Below, piece after piece: positions 25,201-37,600 of a stretch of DNA of 64,000 bases; position 1 is the stretch's first letter, and each line of letters begins with the position of its first letter. The stretch comes from Yamagishiella unicocca (Eukaryota > Chlorophyta > Chlorophyceae > Chlamydomonadales > Volvocaceae). A program made the translations under genes and the position numbers. The stretch is taken from NCBI GenBank assembly GCA_003116995.1, contig BDSL01000031.1:186001-250000 (forward strand), read 5' to 3'. The notes under the pieces were generated by a model that worked only from the letters and a program-made list of their open reading frames with translations, searched no databases and had not been told where the DNA came from.

Positions 25201-28200
25201 AATGCGCCGGAAGCTGAGTCACGAAAGCGGCCCTAGATGAGCTATGTCACAGAAGCGGCCCTAGCTGAGCTATGTCACAAAAGCGGCCCTAGCTGAGCTG
25301 TGCCACCTGACCCTCACATGTAACAACCCCTGTGACTAGCTCGTTCGAGTTTCGGACGTAGGCGATTCCCGCTTAGCACTGCCAGCTCGCGACAAGAGCC
25401 CTCCTCCCCGCTTCCTTGCGCGCACAGAGCGCGCTGCTGCGCCCCGCGGGAGAGGCTCGCCGCAGAGCCGCACGAGACCGCTTCCACCTCCCCACCGCCG
25501 CCGCCGGCACAAGCGCCGCCACCGCCGCCGCCACCGCCGCCGCCGCCGCCGCCACCGCCGCCACCGCCGCCGCCACCGCCACCGCCGCCGCCGGCACAAG
25601 CGCCGCCACCGCCACCGCCGCCGCCGGCACAAGCGCCGCCACCGCCACCGCCGCCGCCGGCACAAGCGCCGCCACCTCAAGCGCCGCCAGAGCCCCAGCG
25701 CAACCGCGCGTGTCGTCCGTCGACCTCGCCCTGTACGGCGCGACGCTCACGGTGTCCTACGACGAGTCAGCTGCGCGGGTGTACGTGGTCTCGGAGCTGT
25801 GGTCGCGTGCTGCCAAGCAGGTGTGCCGGGGTCGGGGGGTCACCGCCGTGGGTGGGCGCGGGATGAGCACGGGCGAGTGGGGGTGGTTTCGGAGCGAAGG
25901 GGTTGTGGCGGGGGCTCGACAGGGAAGGGTCCGACTCGACGGTGCCGCGAGTGAAACCGAGGGCGTGTTGCAGTGTTGAGTGATGCGTGCAGCTATCGCC
26001 GGGTCGGCATGGGGAGCTCACGCGCACCACCAGGACTCTTCACCGCTGCCGGGCTCCCTCCCTCCCTCCCCCCCTACAAGGCTATGCACCCACTACATTT
26101 CCCCAGTCGCGTTACCGGTTCTTTTATTGTGATCCCCCCTCCCTCCCCCTCTCCCTCCCTGCAGGTAATCGGGCCCCGCGCCTCCCGCTTCAAGGAGACC
26201 CTCCGCGGCCTAAAATCCGCCGCCAGCGGGGCCGACAGCATCAGCCCAGGCAGCCGCGCCGCAAAGGTCGGCAGCGGTGTCGCAGCCACAACAGCAGATG
26301 GCAACAGCGCCGCCAGCAGCGGCAGCAGCAGCGGCGCCAGCAGCAGCACCACCAGTGGCAGCGGCAGCAGCGGCCCGGCAGACAAGCCCTTCGTGGAGCT
26401 GCTGCTGGATGCGCGCCGGCTGGCGGTGGTGGTGGAGCACCGCCCCATGGAGGCCTGGCTGGCGTTGCACGGCAGTGCGCTGCGGGTGGGTGGGTGGGTG
26501 GGTGGGCTGGATCGGGCCGTGTGTCCAGACCCACGGGTCGTGTGTCCAGACCCACGGGTCGTGTGTCCAGACCCACGGGTCGTGTGTCCAGACCCACGGG
26601 CCGTGTGTCCAGACCCACGGGCCGTGTGTCCAGACCCACGGGCCGTGTGTCCAGACCCACGGGTCGTGTGTCCAGACCCACGGGCCGTGTGTCCAGACCC
26701 ACGGGTCGTGTGTCCAGACCCACGGGCCGTGTGTCCAGACCCACGGGTCGTGTGTCCAGACCCACGGGCCGTGTGTCCAGACCCACGGGCCGTGTGTCCA
26801 GACCCACGGGCCGTGTGTCCAGACCCACGGGCCGTGTGTCCAGACCCACGGGTCGTGTGTCCAGACCCACGGGCCGTGTGTCCAGACCCACGGGCCGTGT
26901 GTCCAGACCCACGGGCCGTGTGTCCAGACCCACGGGCCGTGTGTCCAGACCCACGGGCCGTGTGTCCAGACCCACGGGCCGTGTGTCCAGACCCACGGGT
27001 CGTGTGTCCAGACCCACGGGTCGTGTGTCCAGACCCACGGGCCGTGTGTCCAGACCCACGGGTCGTGTGTCCAGACCCACGGGCCGTGTGTCCAGACCCA
27101 CGGGTCGTGTGTCCAGACCCACGGGCCGTGTGTCCAGACCCACGGGCCGTGTGTCCAGACCCACGGGCCGTGTGTCCAGACCCACGGGCCGTGTGTCCAG
27201 ACCCACGGGTCGGAACATTGGATGGGGAGTGGCCATCACCCACCTGCGTTGGAGGCGCCGTTGATGCTTCAGCTGTCGCCTTTCGTCCGCTGTATGTTCG
27301 CCTTACATACGCCTTTCCCGCCGGGAACACTGTTTGACCTTCCCCCCCCGGTCCTTCCCCCATCGTCGTCCTCCGCACCCTGCAGGCCACCGCCACGCAG
27401 CGCCACCTGTACGAGCGCCTCATGAGCGGCCACATCGGCTCGTGTGCGGCCAGGGACAGAAAGGACGTGGCAGCGGCGGTGGCGGGCGCAGTGGCGGGCG
27501 CCAGCGCCGCCGCCGCCGCGGCCGCCGCGGTTGCCACCAGCGGCTTCCCCACCGCCCTCCACCACCGCCGCCGCACCGCCGCAGCTGACAGCGTGAGCGA
27601 GAGCTCGCTGTCCCGCAGCAGCAGCAGCGGCAGCAGCAGCAGCGGCAGCAGCGGCGGCGGCACCAGCAGCGACAGCGACAACATCAGCGATGTCGACGGC
27701 GCGGTTGATGACTCGCGAGGGGTGCTGAGGCGGCGGGCGAGGCTGCTGGGCGGCAGGCGGGGAGACGAGGAGGCGGCGGCGGCGGCGGCAGGGACAGGAG
27801 CGAGTGCGCGGGGAGTGGGCTCTGGCGGCACCGACGGCGGAGGCACGGGCGCGCAGGACGAGTGGGCGCAGGTGGGTCGAGGGGTGGGCTGCTGGCGGGG
27901 TCGTTGCTGGCGGGGTCGTTGCTGGCGGGGTCGTTGCTGGCGGGGTCGTTGCTGGCGGGGTCGTTGCGCCTGAGGTCCTCCGTGGGGATTACGCGACGAG
28001 CCGCCACGTTTGGCGGCATTCCGCAGCCCTCCCTTGACCGCCGCCTGCGACGTGGGCCCCACCTCAATTCCTCGACGCTCCTCGTCATGCGGGTGAGGTG
28101 ATGTGGCCACATCTGATCTGTGCGCCCCCTGCCTCCTGCCGCCCCCTGCCTCCTGCCGCCCCCTGCCTCCTGCCGCCCCCTGCCTCCTGCCGCCCCCTGC

Positions 28201-28644
28201 CTCCTGCCGCCCCCTGCCTCCTGCCGCCCCCTGCCTCCTGCCGCCCCCTGCCTCCTGCCGCCCCCTGCCTCCTGCCGCCCCCTGCCCCCTGCCGCCCCCT
28301 GCCTCCTGCCGCCCCCTGCCTCCTGCCGTCCCCTGCCTCCTGCCGCCCCCTGCCTCCTGCCGCCCCCTGCCTCCTGCCGTCCCCTGCCTCCTGCCGCCCC
28401 CTGCCTCCTGCCGCCCCCTGCCTCCTGCCGTCCCCTGCCTCCTGCCGCCCCCTGCCTCCTGCCGCCCCCTGCCTCCTGCCGTCCAGGTGATGCGTGACGT
28501 GACTGGCACCTATGTGGCGGCGTGCAGGGCGGGGCAGGCAGCCGCAGCCGCCGGGTCCAACGGCGGAGGCGGCGGAGGCGGCTCTGCGCTGGTGGGCTTC
28601 CCGGGCGGCGCACTGCTTCACTTGCTGGCGGGCGAGGCGCAGGT

Positions 28645-28675
<31 letters not shown>

Positions 28676-31600
28676 ATTGATGTGGGCTGGAAGGGCGGAT
28701 GGTGTTGATGTTTGAGCTGCTGGGCCAGAACCTAGGAATCGGCGTGAAGAGAAGTTAATGATACGTAACAGAGTAGAGTGCTAGTAACGTATAAAACGTG
28801 TTATAAAAGAGCATGGAGCGAGTGAGAGGGCTGCTGCTGGATCATCACTGCCGGCGAATGGCGTGGCCTCATGTCCGCGCGGGTGCGGGGGTGCGGAGGT
28901 GCGGAGGTGCGGAGGTGCGGCCTTCTCATGGTGATACCAGTGCGCCTGGTTGCAGGGTTGCGGTAGGACACCTGCCAAACGTGAAGGCCCCTGCCAAACG
29001 TTAGGACACCTGCCAAACGTTAGGGCACCTGCCAAACGTTAGGGCACCTGCCAAACGTTAGGACACCTGCCAAACGAGTGCCCGCCTCGTCACGAGTGTG
29101 GTCCAGCCCAGCCCAGCCTGAACCCGCCACCCGCCACCCTCCGTTCGATGCCCCCCTCCCTGGATTTGCGGATTCTCTTATATCGGATTCTCTTATACCC
29201 CCCCTCCCCCGGGTGCAGGTGGCTATCGTGGTGGCGCCGGCCGGTTGCAACCGGGGTCGCCAGGTGAGGCGCTTGGGATGTGGCAGTTATCACGGTTGGT
29301 ACGGCTAAAGTACGGTACATTAAGGTTGAATACGGCGTTTCATCTGGTCCTCAACCGGCTTCGGAGCTGATTTCACCACTCACCCGCTCCGTCGCCCTCG
29401 TCATACACACCGGGTCAACCGACAGTTTTCGTACTGCCTGTAAGCCCCCGTGGCTACAACGACCTCAAAACCACGTTCCCACGCAACCGACTCCGCAGGT
29501 GGCCGAGGCCGCCATAGTCCGGATCGACTCCCCCACGAGCGACGGCATCACCTTCGAGCGGGTGGTGGCGGTGTCCCTGGCGGCAGCAGCGAACGACCTG
29601 CAGGCAAGTAGCGCTGTTGCCGGGGAAGGTGGAGTGGTGCTGGAGTGGTGGTGTCGGGGAAGCTGGAGTGGGGTTGGAGTGGGGTTGGAGTGGGGTTGGA
29701 GTGGGGTTGGAGTGGGGGTGGAGTGGGGGTGGAGTGGGGGTGGAGTGGGGGTGGAGTGGGGTTGGAGTGGGGGTGGAGTGGTGGCGGAGTGGTGGCGGCG
29801 TGGTGGCGGCGTGGGGGTTCGAGGGAAACCCGTGGCGGAGTGGGGGTGGGGTGGGGTCGGCGGAGCCCATCCCACCCGCCCCGTTGTGTTCGGGTGCAAC
29901 GAACCAGCACCGGAGGCTCCAGCCCCCTCCGCGCCTTCAAGTCAGGTGTCCGCGGGCCGCGGTGCCAGAGCCCCTGTCGACCACGATCTTTCACCCACGT
30001 GCACCCACGTGCACACCGACCACGACCCGTCCCCTGGCCGCCCAACACTCAACCCCACCTCCCCAAACCCCACCTCCCCAAACCCGTTCCGCCCCGCCGC
30101 GTAGGTCTGCCTAGCCGGCTGCGGCGGCCCGGCCTCTCCCGCTCTGACCATCAGCCAGGCGGCGGTCTCCGGCTGGATCATCCGCGCCCGCCAGCTGGCT
30201 GCGCCGCCCCGCAGCAGTTCGGCCATGTGGCCCGTGGGTCGGCACCACACGGCTCCCGTCGCCACGGCCGTGCGCTTCTCCCGCCCCAACATGAAGACCT
30301 ACACCGACCTGCGCATCGAGGTGGGTGGTGGAGGGACGTATCGGCGCGGCGGCTGGGGTGTGTACGGCCTGCAGGCGGCTGGGGTGTGTACGGCCTGCAG
30401 GCGGCTGGGGTGTGTACGGCCTGCAGGCGGCTGGGGTGTGTACGGCCTGCAGGCGGCTGGGGTGTGTACGGCCTGCAGGCGGCTGGGGTGTGTACGGCCT
30501 GCAGGCGGCTGGGGTGTGTACGGCCTGCAGGCGGCTGGGGTGTGTACGGCCTGCAGGCGGCTGGGGTGTGTACGGCCTGCAGGCGGCTGGGGTGTGTACG
30601 GCCTGCAGGCGGCTGGGGTGTGTACGGCCTGCAGGCGGCTGGGGTGTGTACGGCCTGCAGGCGGCTGGGGTGTGTACGGCCTGCAGGCGGTGCACCAGTG
30701 GCCTAATTGGGCATGTTATGTCGATTGGTGGACGAGCCGTTAGCGGGGCTGGGAGCAACCAGTGCGATGGTTGGCGGGGGGGAGGGCGCGAGCTCGTGTA
30801 ATATTGCTGGTGGCGGGCTACCGGGATCTGGAATAGAAAGCTGGACGGCCTAGTTGTGTTTTGGGCGCCCCTCGCCCCCCCTGCCGCTCCATCAATCCAC
30901 GTTGCAGGCGGATGGCGTCTCCGCCGCCTTCAGCACCGCCATGGAGCCCGTGCTGGCGCAGGTGCGTCGCGGGGGGGTAGGGTCTTGGGGTGTTAGGGTC
31001 TTAGGTCTTGGGGTGTTAGGGTTTTAGGGTTGGCTCACATTGGGTGTCTCCCGTGGGTTGGCTCACGTAGTCCTGGCGGGGAAGATCCGTTGGAAGCATC
31101 GGTAATTGAGTGGGACGGATATTCGTGTGTACGGACAGCCTTCCACCCAAAACCCAACAACAGGGATGCTTGCCTCATACACTGCCGACGCGAGAAACTT
31201 GTCCCGACCTCCGCTGCCTGCCTGCTGGCTGATCATGTGACGCAGCTGACCAAGGCCATGAAGCAGCGGGTGGTGCCCCCGCAGCCTCTGTTGCTCCAAC
31301 CGAGCAACGGCCGGGTGGGGCAGCAGCAGCACCCCCGGCAGCAGCAACAGCAGGCTGAGGGCGGGGCGGGTGGAGCGGCCGCAGCGGCCAGCCCCTCCGG
31401 GCTGGCTCCCTGGGACAATATCCGCTACGTGTGGCGGGGCGGCCTCAAGGTACGTACCATGCGTGGGGAGGGGCGGGGGTAATCCGAAAATCCACGGGCG
31501 GGCGGATTTAGGTTTTATTTCTTCCCATTACAGCGGACATATTCATGGGCGTTTGCTCTACAGTGATGCAACGGGGGAACAATGATTGGGTTCAGGATCA

Positions 31601-34600
31601 TTGGCCTTATCCCTAGAACCTCTGGCCCCCCTGCGCACGCGCCCGCAGGTTATGGTCCGCGGCCTCACCGCCGTGGTGGGCGCCTCCTCCCTGGAGCTGC
31701 CCATCACGGTGCACGACCCGCGGGTCGCTCTCTCCGCTGCCACGCTCGGCGTGACCATGTCGACGGGCCGGGTGGACCTGACGGCGACGGCGCTGGCGGT
31801 GGTGGGGCACGCTCGGGGGCCGGGCCGGGGGCCAGGTGCGTGGAGATGATGTGGGGGGGTTCGAGGGAAACCCGTGGATGTGGGGGATGGGCGGTGCAAG
31901 GAAAACACGTGTATGAACCCCCCCGGATCCCCCCGTCAGCCGTGGATTCGCGGATTATCCGCGAAGGGATCCGGCGGAGGGATCCGGGCGGTTGTCGGGA
32001 AATCTGGGGGGGGTTAGATGTATGGACACACCAGTGCGAAAATGATGTGTTTGTTGTCGCGAGAGGAGTTTTGCTGGCAGACTGCAAACTGCAGACTGCA
32101 GACTACAGTTTTTCTGACCCCGTTTGGTTCCGCAGCACGCCCGCTAAGGGCCCCCCGACCCCCCTTGCTTGCCCGCCCTCACCCTCACCCTCTCCCCAGG
32201 CGAGCCCCTCGTCACGGTGCCGCTGCTGTCGCTGCCGCTGCTCAACACCTCCCTCCACACCGCCTTCAAGCAGCGCAGCGCCACGCCGTACGCCTTTCCG
32301 CTGCTGAGCGAAGCTCCGCCGGCGGGGGCCGTACAGGTGGGTTGGAGCGGGGCGGGTGAGGCGGGGGTGAGGGCTTGTGCTGTGAGCCGGCGATCACGTG
32401 ATGCGGTTGGTCTAATACGGTAAGGTCAAGCTTATTTACTGCGTGTGCCTTCGTGTTAATTTTGGATTAGCTGACGGCCCTCCGCGCCCCGAAACCACAT
32501 CTGCCGCGCACGCAGGAGCCGGTGGACGTGCCGGGCCTTATGCGCTGCTCCTCCTGGTCGCTCGCGCTGGAGATCGCACTGGTGCGTGACGCGGCGGCGC
32601 ACCTAACCACAACGGTCGCAACTGCCACAACCGCCACGGCGGCCGCCGCGGCCGCAAACCCGCCTCCGCAGCTGCAGCAGCCTGGGCCACGTCCGCAGCC
32701 CCCGGTGGCGGTGCTGGCGGCTGGCGGCTGTGAGGGGCTGCCTCGCATCTTCATCGGGGAGATGCAGGTGCGTTGGCTTTCCTACGCCACAACATGCCGT
32801 CACTTTCCTACCCACCCCGCCGCCCCCACCTCAAATCCTCCCAATTCTCCCAATCCTCTTCTACCCACCAAAACCCTATGTTCTCTCCCCGTCCTGGTTT
32901 CCCCCGCTCGCTCGCAGATCAAGTTCCTGCTGGGGCTGGTGCACAGCATGGCTGGCGGCGCGCCTGTCATGACCCGTGGGTCATGGAAGCGCCGCACGCA
33001 TTACGACCCGCCTCGCCCGCGCCCGCCGCCGCCGCCGCCGTCCGACCCCACTTCCGGCTCAGCATCAGGTGGCGGTGGTGGCGGCGACAGCCTGGGTACG
33101 CTGCTGTCGCGGTTGGACATCAACCTGAGTGCGGACGTGTTCGACATCGCACACGATGCCCAGGTAGGCTGGCCCTCCTGGAGCGAACAACAAACTGCGG
33201 AGAACAGTCCAGGGAGGGCAGGCTAGGGTGGGGTGTTGGGGCGGCAGTTTCTTAGTGACGGCTGGTCAGGTTTACTGACGTGCCCCCGTACATGACGGTA
33301 TCCCAATGTGGCACCTCCCGATCGCGCATTCCGACACGCGACATGTTGAGCCCCCACCTGATTATCTGCCGGGTGGCTTGTCGCTCGCTCCCCTCTCTTC
33401 TGTCGCTCGCTCCCCTCTCTTCCTGTCGCTCGCTCCCCTCTCTTCTGTCGCTCGGTCCCCTCTCTTCTGTCGCTCGCTCCCCTCTCTTCCTGTCGCTCGC
33501 TCCCCTCTCTTCTGTCGCTCGCTCCCCTCTCTTCTGTCGCTCGCTCCCCTCTCTTCCTGTCGCTCGCTCCCCTCTCTTCCTGTCGCTCGCTCCCCACTCT
33601 TCTGTCGCTCGCTCCCCACTCTTCCTGTCGCTCGCTCCCCACTCTTCTGTCGCTCGCTCCCCACTCTTCTGTCCCGACCTCGCCGCCACTGAACTGCCAA
33701 CGCCCACCTCTTGGCCCCCCCCTCCTGGCCCCAGGACCCGGACGACCCCTCCGACCTGGTGTGCCTGCGAGCCCGCAACGTGCGCTACGCCAACTCGTTC
33801 GGCTACTCCAAGGTAGGCTAGGGCGGCGGAAGCCGAGCAGCTGGGCCTTCCAAATTAACACGTGCGGACCCCGCACAGCCACGAGCACAAGGTTGCTGTC
33901 GTGTGGCGCACCTGCCCTGCCAGCGTGGTGCTGGCTCCAGGGGAGGTCGGCCTCCACACCGCCATGCCGCTCCTCACACAGCCATGCCGCAACGCGCCCC
34001 CAACAGGCGGTTCGCACCACCTGCTTCAGCAACGGCGCCGTTCGCTCCAAGGTCAGCGCCCGCCCCGTCATGACGGCGCTCAGCGTCGAGGCGTTCGACA
34101 TCCGCATCTTCATGCCCAGCACAGCCGGAGGGCCGGGCGGGCCGGCGACCACTGCGGCCACTGCGGCGCAGCAGCAGCAGCAACCGCTGGCGCTGGCGGG
34201 TCTGGGGGTCGGCGGCGGTGGCCCAGCGGCCGCGGTTTCCGCGGCCGCGGCGGCGGCGGCGGGTCGGCGACGAGCAGGAGGCGGGGGTAGTCGGGCTGGT
34301 AAGTTGACCCGACAAAACACACTGGGATTCGCATGTCGGCGTCCTCATTACAGTGGCGCAGTCTCGTTCCGCCAGCCGTTTGCGTTATTGTATATTATAA
34401 TTATTGTGTATAACACCAGACACTGCCTCGCCCTAACGTGTTGCAGCAGATGCCCCAGGCGACTCTGGGGACGCGGCCGACCCGACCAGCGGCCCGGGTT
34501 TCGGAGCCGGCCTCATTGCGTCGTGCGACTGCCTGCTGCTGCGCCAGGTGCGAACTATCCCTCGTGGCTAGCTTGCCTGATCGGGACATGTTCCGAAACC

Positions 34601-37600
34601 ACGCGACCCAACCACACGTATTACAATGATGCTCTGCTATTGCGTTGGCAGACGCCCCTGATGGTGCAGTAGTGGCAGTCGGTGTGTACATGGTTGCTGC
34701 TGCTTGCGGTTTTAGTGTGTTGTGACATGCCCGGCGCCGCATATCGTATCCTATCCACCGCCGCCGCTGCCGCCACTTGCCTTGCTCTGCCTGTATCGCC
34801 GCTGCTTCCGCAGGCGGCGCCGGAGGGTCCAGCCGCGGGTGCTGGCGGCTGGTCATCGGGTGACAGCCGGGAGCAGCAGCAGAAACAGCAGCAGCAGCAG
34901 CAGCCGTCCCGGCCGATCCGCATCGTGGTGCAAGACGTGCAGGTGGGCAGGAGGGGAGGGCTGCGGCTCCTGACCGCCACCACCGGCCACTGCCCAAGAC
35001 GGTGACGCATCCTGGCTGGCAGCGATACCCCGCACTGCCCAGCCGCCCGAACAAGCCGCGCGCATCGAACCCTCTGACTGACTGGCTGACTGGCTGGCTG
35101 ACTGGCTGACTGGCTGACTGGCTGACTGGCTGGCTGACTGGCTGGCTGGCTGACTGGCTGACTGGCTGACTGGCTGGCTGACTGGCTGACTGGCTGACTG
35201 GCTGACTGGCTGACTGGCTGGCTGACTGGCTGACTGACTGACTGGCTGACTGGCTGACTGGCTGACTGGCTGGCTGACTGGCTGACTGGCTGACTGGCTG
35301 ACTGGCTGGCTGACTGGCTGACTGGCTGACTGGCTGGCTGGCTTGCTGACTGGATGACTGACTGGTTTGTTCCTGGTCGCAGGTGCTGGGCACCATAGAC
35401 TCCCGGGACGCCGTCATTGCGACCACTGTGCACATCATACAGGTGTGGACCATGCAGCGGGGACGTCCATGTAGTGGGCGTGTCTGATAAAGCGCTCGGG
35501 AGGGCATCTGAGTGGTGGGCTTCGGAAGCTTCCAACAACCCGAGCAACGCTTGGAGGAATGGCGCCCCTCCGCCACGATTCGCGGTTTTCCTCTACCCAC
35601 TGCCCCGCGGCTCACGGTCTTCCTCTCCCCCATCCCCCGCGGCTCACGGTCTTCCTCTCGCCCCATCCCCGCGGCTCACGGTCTTCCTATCCCCCTCCCC
35701 CGCGGCTCACGGTTTTCCTCTCCCCCCTCCCCCGCGGCTCACGGTCTTCCTCTCCCCCCTCCCCCGCGGCTCACGGTTTTCCTCTTCCCCCTCTCCCCTC
35801 TCCCCCCTCCCCCCTCCCCCTCCCCCCCCTCCTGGCCTTGCGACCGCCAGGCCTTCACCCGCAGCCCCGCGGCGACTTCCGGGAGGCACTCCAGGGGGGG
35901 TGCGGCGGCCGGGGCCAGCGGCGGCGCCACAGCCGCCGGGGCTTCCAAGGACGCGAGCCAGGGCCAGGGCCAGCGCCAAGCTGCTCGCGAGAGCGGGCTG
36001 GCGGGCAGCAACGCGCGCGGCGGTGCCGCCGCCGGCGCCGCCAGCGCCGGCAACGGGTCAGGTGCCCTGGGCCCCGGACACGACACCGTCGGCGGCTCGG
36101 CGGCGGCAGCGGCCTCGGCGCAGCGGGAGCTGGCGCCGTCGCTGCGGCCGTCGGCATCGTACCGCGGGGATTGGGACATGCTGGCGGAGCCGCTGATCGA
36201 CCCACGGGTCGTTGCGGACGAGGTGTCGCTGGTGGCACTGCTGCGGCAGCAGAACGCGACGCTCAGGTGCGGGCGGGGGAGTGGCCGTGAGGCGCGTGAT
36301 ATATATGCTCACATCGTGATATGCTCACATCGTGATATGCTCACATCGTGACATGCTCACATCGTGACATGCTCACATCGTGATATGCTCACATCGTGAC
36401 ATGCTCACATCGTGATATGCGCATGCTCACATCGTAGAGAATGCGCGCTTAATTGCTAACGTCTGAAAGGGCCATATGGGCCCACTGGATGCATGCGTGA
36501 GAGCGTGACCCTCCCGCACGTGCGCACTTGTCGCAGAGCGGACGCTCGCCGGCGGCGACTGGACCGCTCCTCAACGTCGACCAGTTCCACCGCCGCAGCC
36601 GCCGCAGCCGACACGGGCAGCTTGGATTCCGAATCCGAAGATGAGGCGGTCATGGGGCGCCTGGATCCCACGGACGCGCCGGACCCCTCGGAGGCCGACC
36701 CCTCGATGGGGCAGGTCGCATCATCGGCGTCTAGGGCGACGGCTGGGGGCCGTACGACGGTCGTACAGCAAGGCCAGCAGCAAATACAGACGCAGTACGA
36801 GGTCGAGTTTGTACGAGTGCAGGTGCGGAAGGCGGGCCGGGAAACGATAGCGCCGTGTGTAGTAATAGCTCTCGTCATGCCTGGTCCTGCCGTATGTTGC
36901 CTGCTTCGAGGCCTTTCGATTGCTGACTTTCTTTGTCACTACCGCCGCCTCCTCCTCCTGCTGCTGCTTCCCTCCGATGCTTGCGAAGGTCGCCCTGATG
37001 CCCGAGTACGGCGGTGGCGGCACCTGCCTGGTCCTGGGCGCCGACAGCGCGGTCCTGCGCGGCGGCAGGCTGCCGGCGGCGGCGCAGAAGGTGCTGACGT
37101 TCGACGTGGAGACGCTGCAGGTGAGGTCGTACAGTTTCCGTTGGGAGTGTTGCAGATTGTGGAGTGACTCAGCCTGTGAGTGAGCCTCATAGGCGGTCAA
37201 AGCGATCCCGGCGCGGCGTCCTGGGGAGTCGAGATGCATCGTCCGCGTCCAAGTACGGCAACCCCTAAACGTTTCGTGTGTCTCTGCCCACGCACACGCA
37301 CGGGGTGAACAAGAACGAAACAACACCCGCAGGGCGTAAGTTAGCGCACGTACGAGACACACCCGCAGGGCGTCACTTAACACACGTACGAAACAACACC
37401 CGCATGGCGTGACTTAACACACGTACGAGACACACCCGCACGCACGCACGCAGGCGTATGCTGTCCGGCAGGACCAGCCCAAGGACGCAGCGCTGCTCGC
37501 CGGATCCGCCGGCGGCGGCGCTGGCGGCCCAGGAGGCCCAGGCGGCGCGCGGCCGTCCTTCTCTCCCCTGACTGACGCCCTGGCTGCTGCGGCGATAGCC

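Noticed and set aside
26518..27211. A CRISPR-like array of regular repeats
   Set aside because: The units are directly adjacent with no unique spacers, and the setting is eukaryotic.
26074..28509. Very long open frames on both strands across 26.0-28.6 kb (up to 811 codons)
   Set aside because: They are by-products of the stop-free 21-bp and 17-bp arrays and cross well-supported + strand exons and introns.
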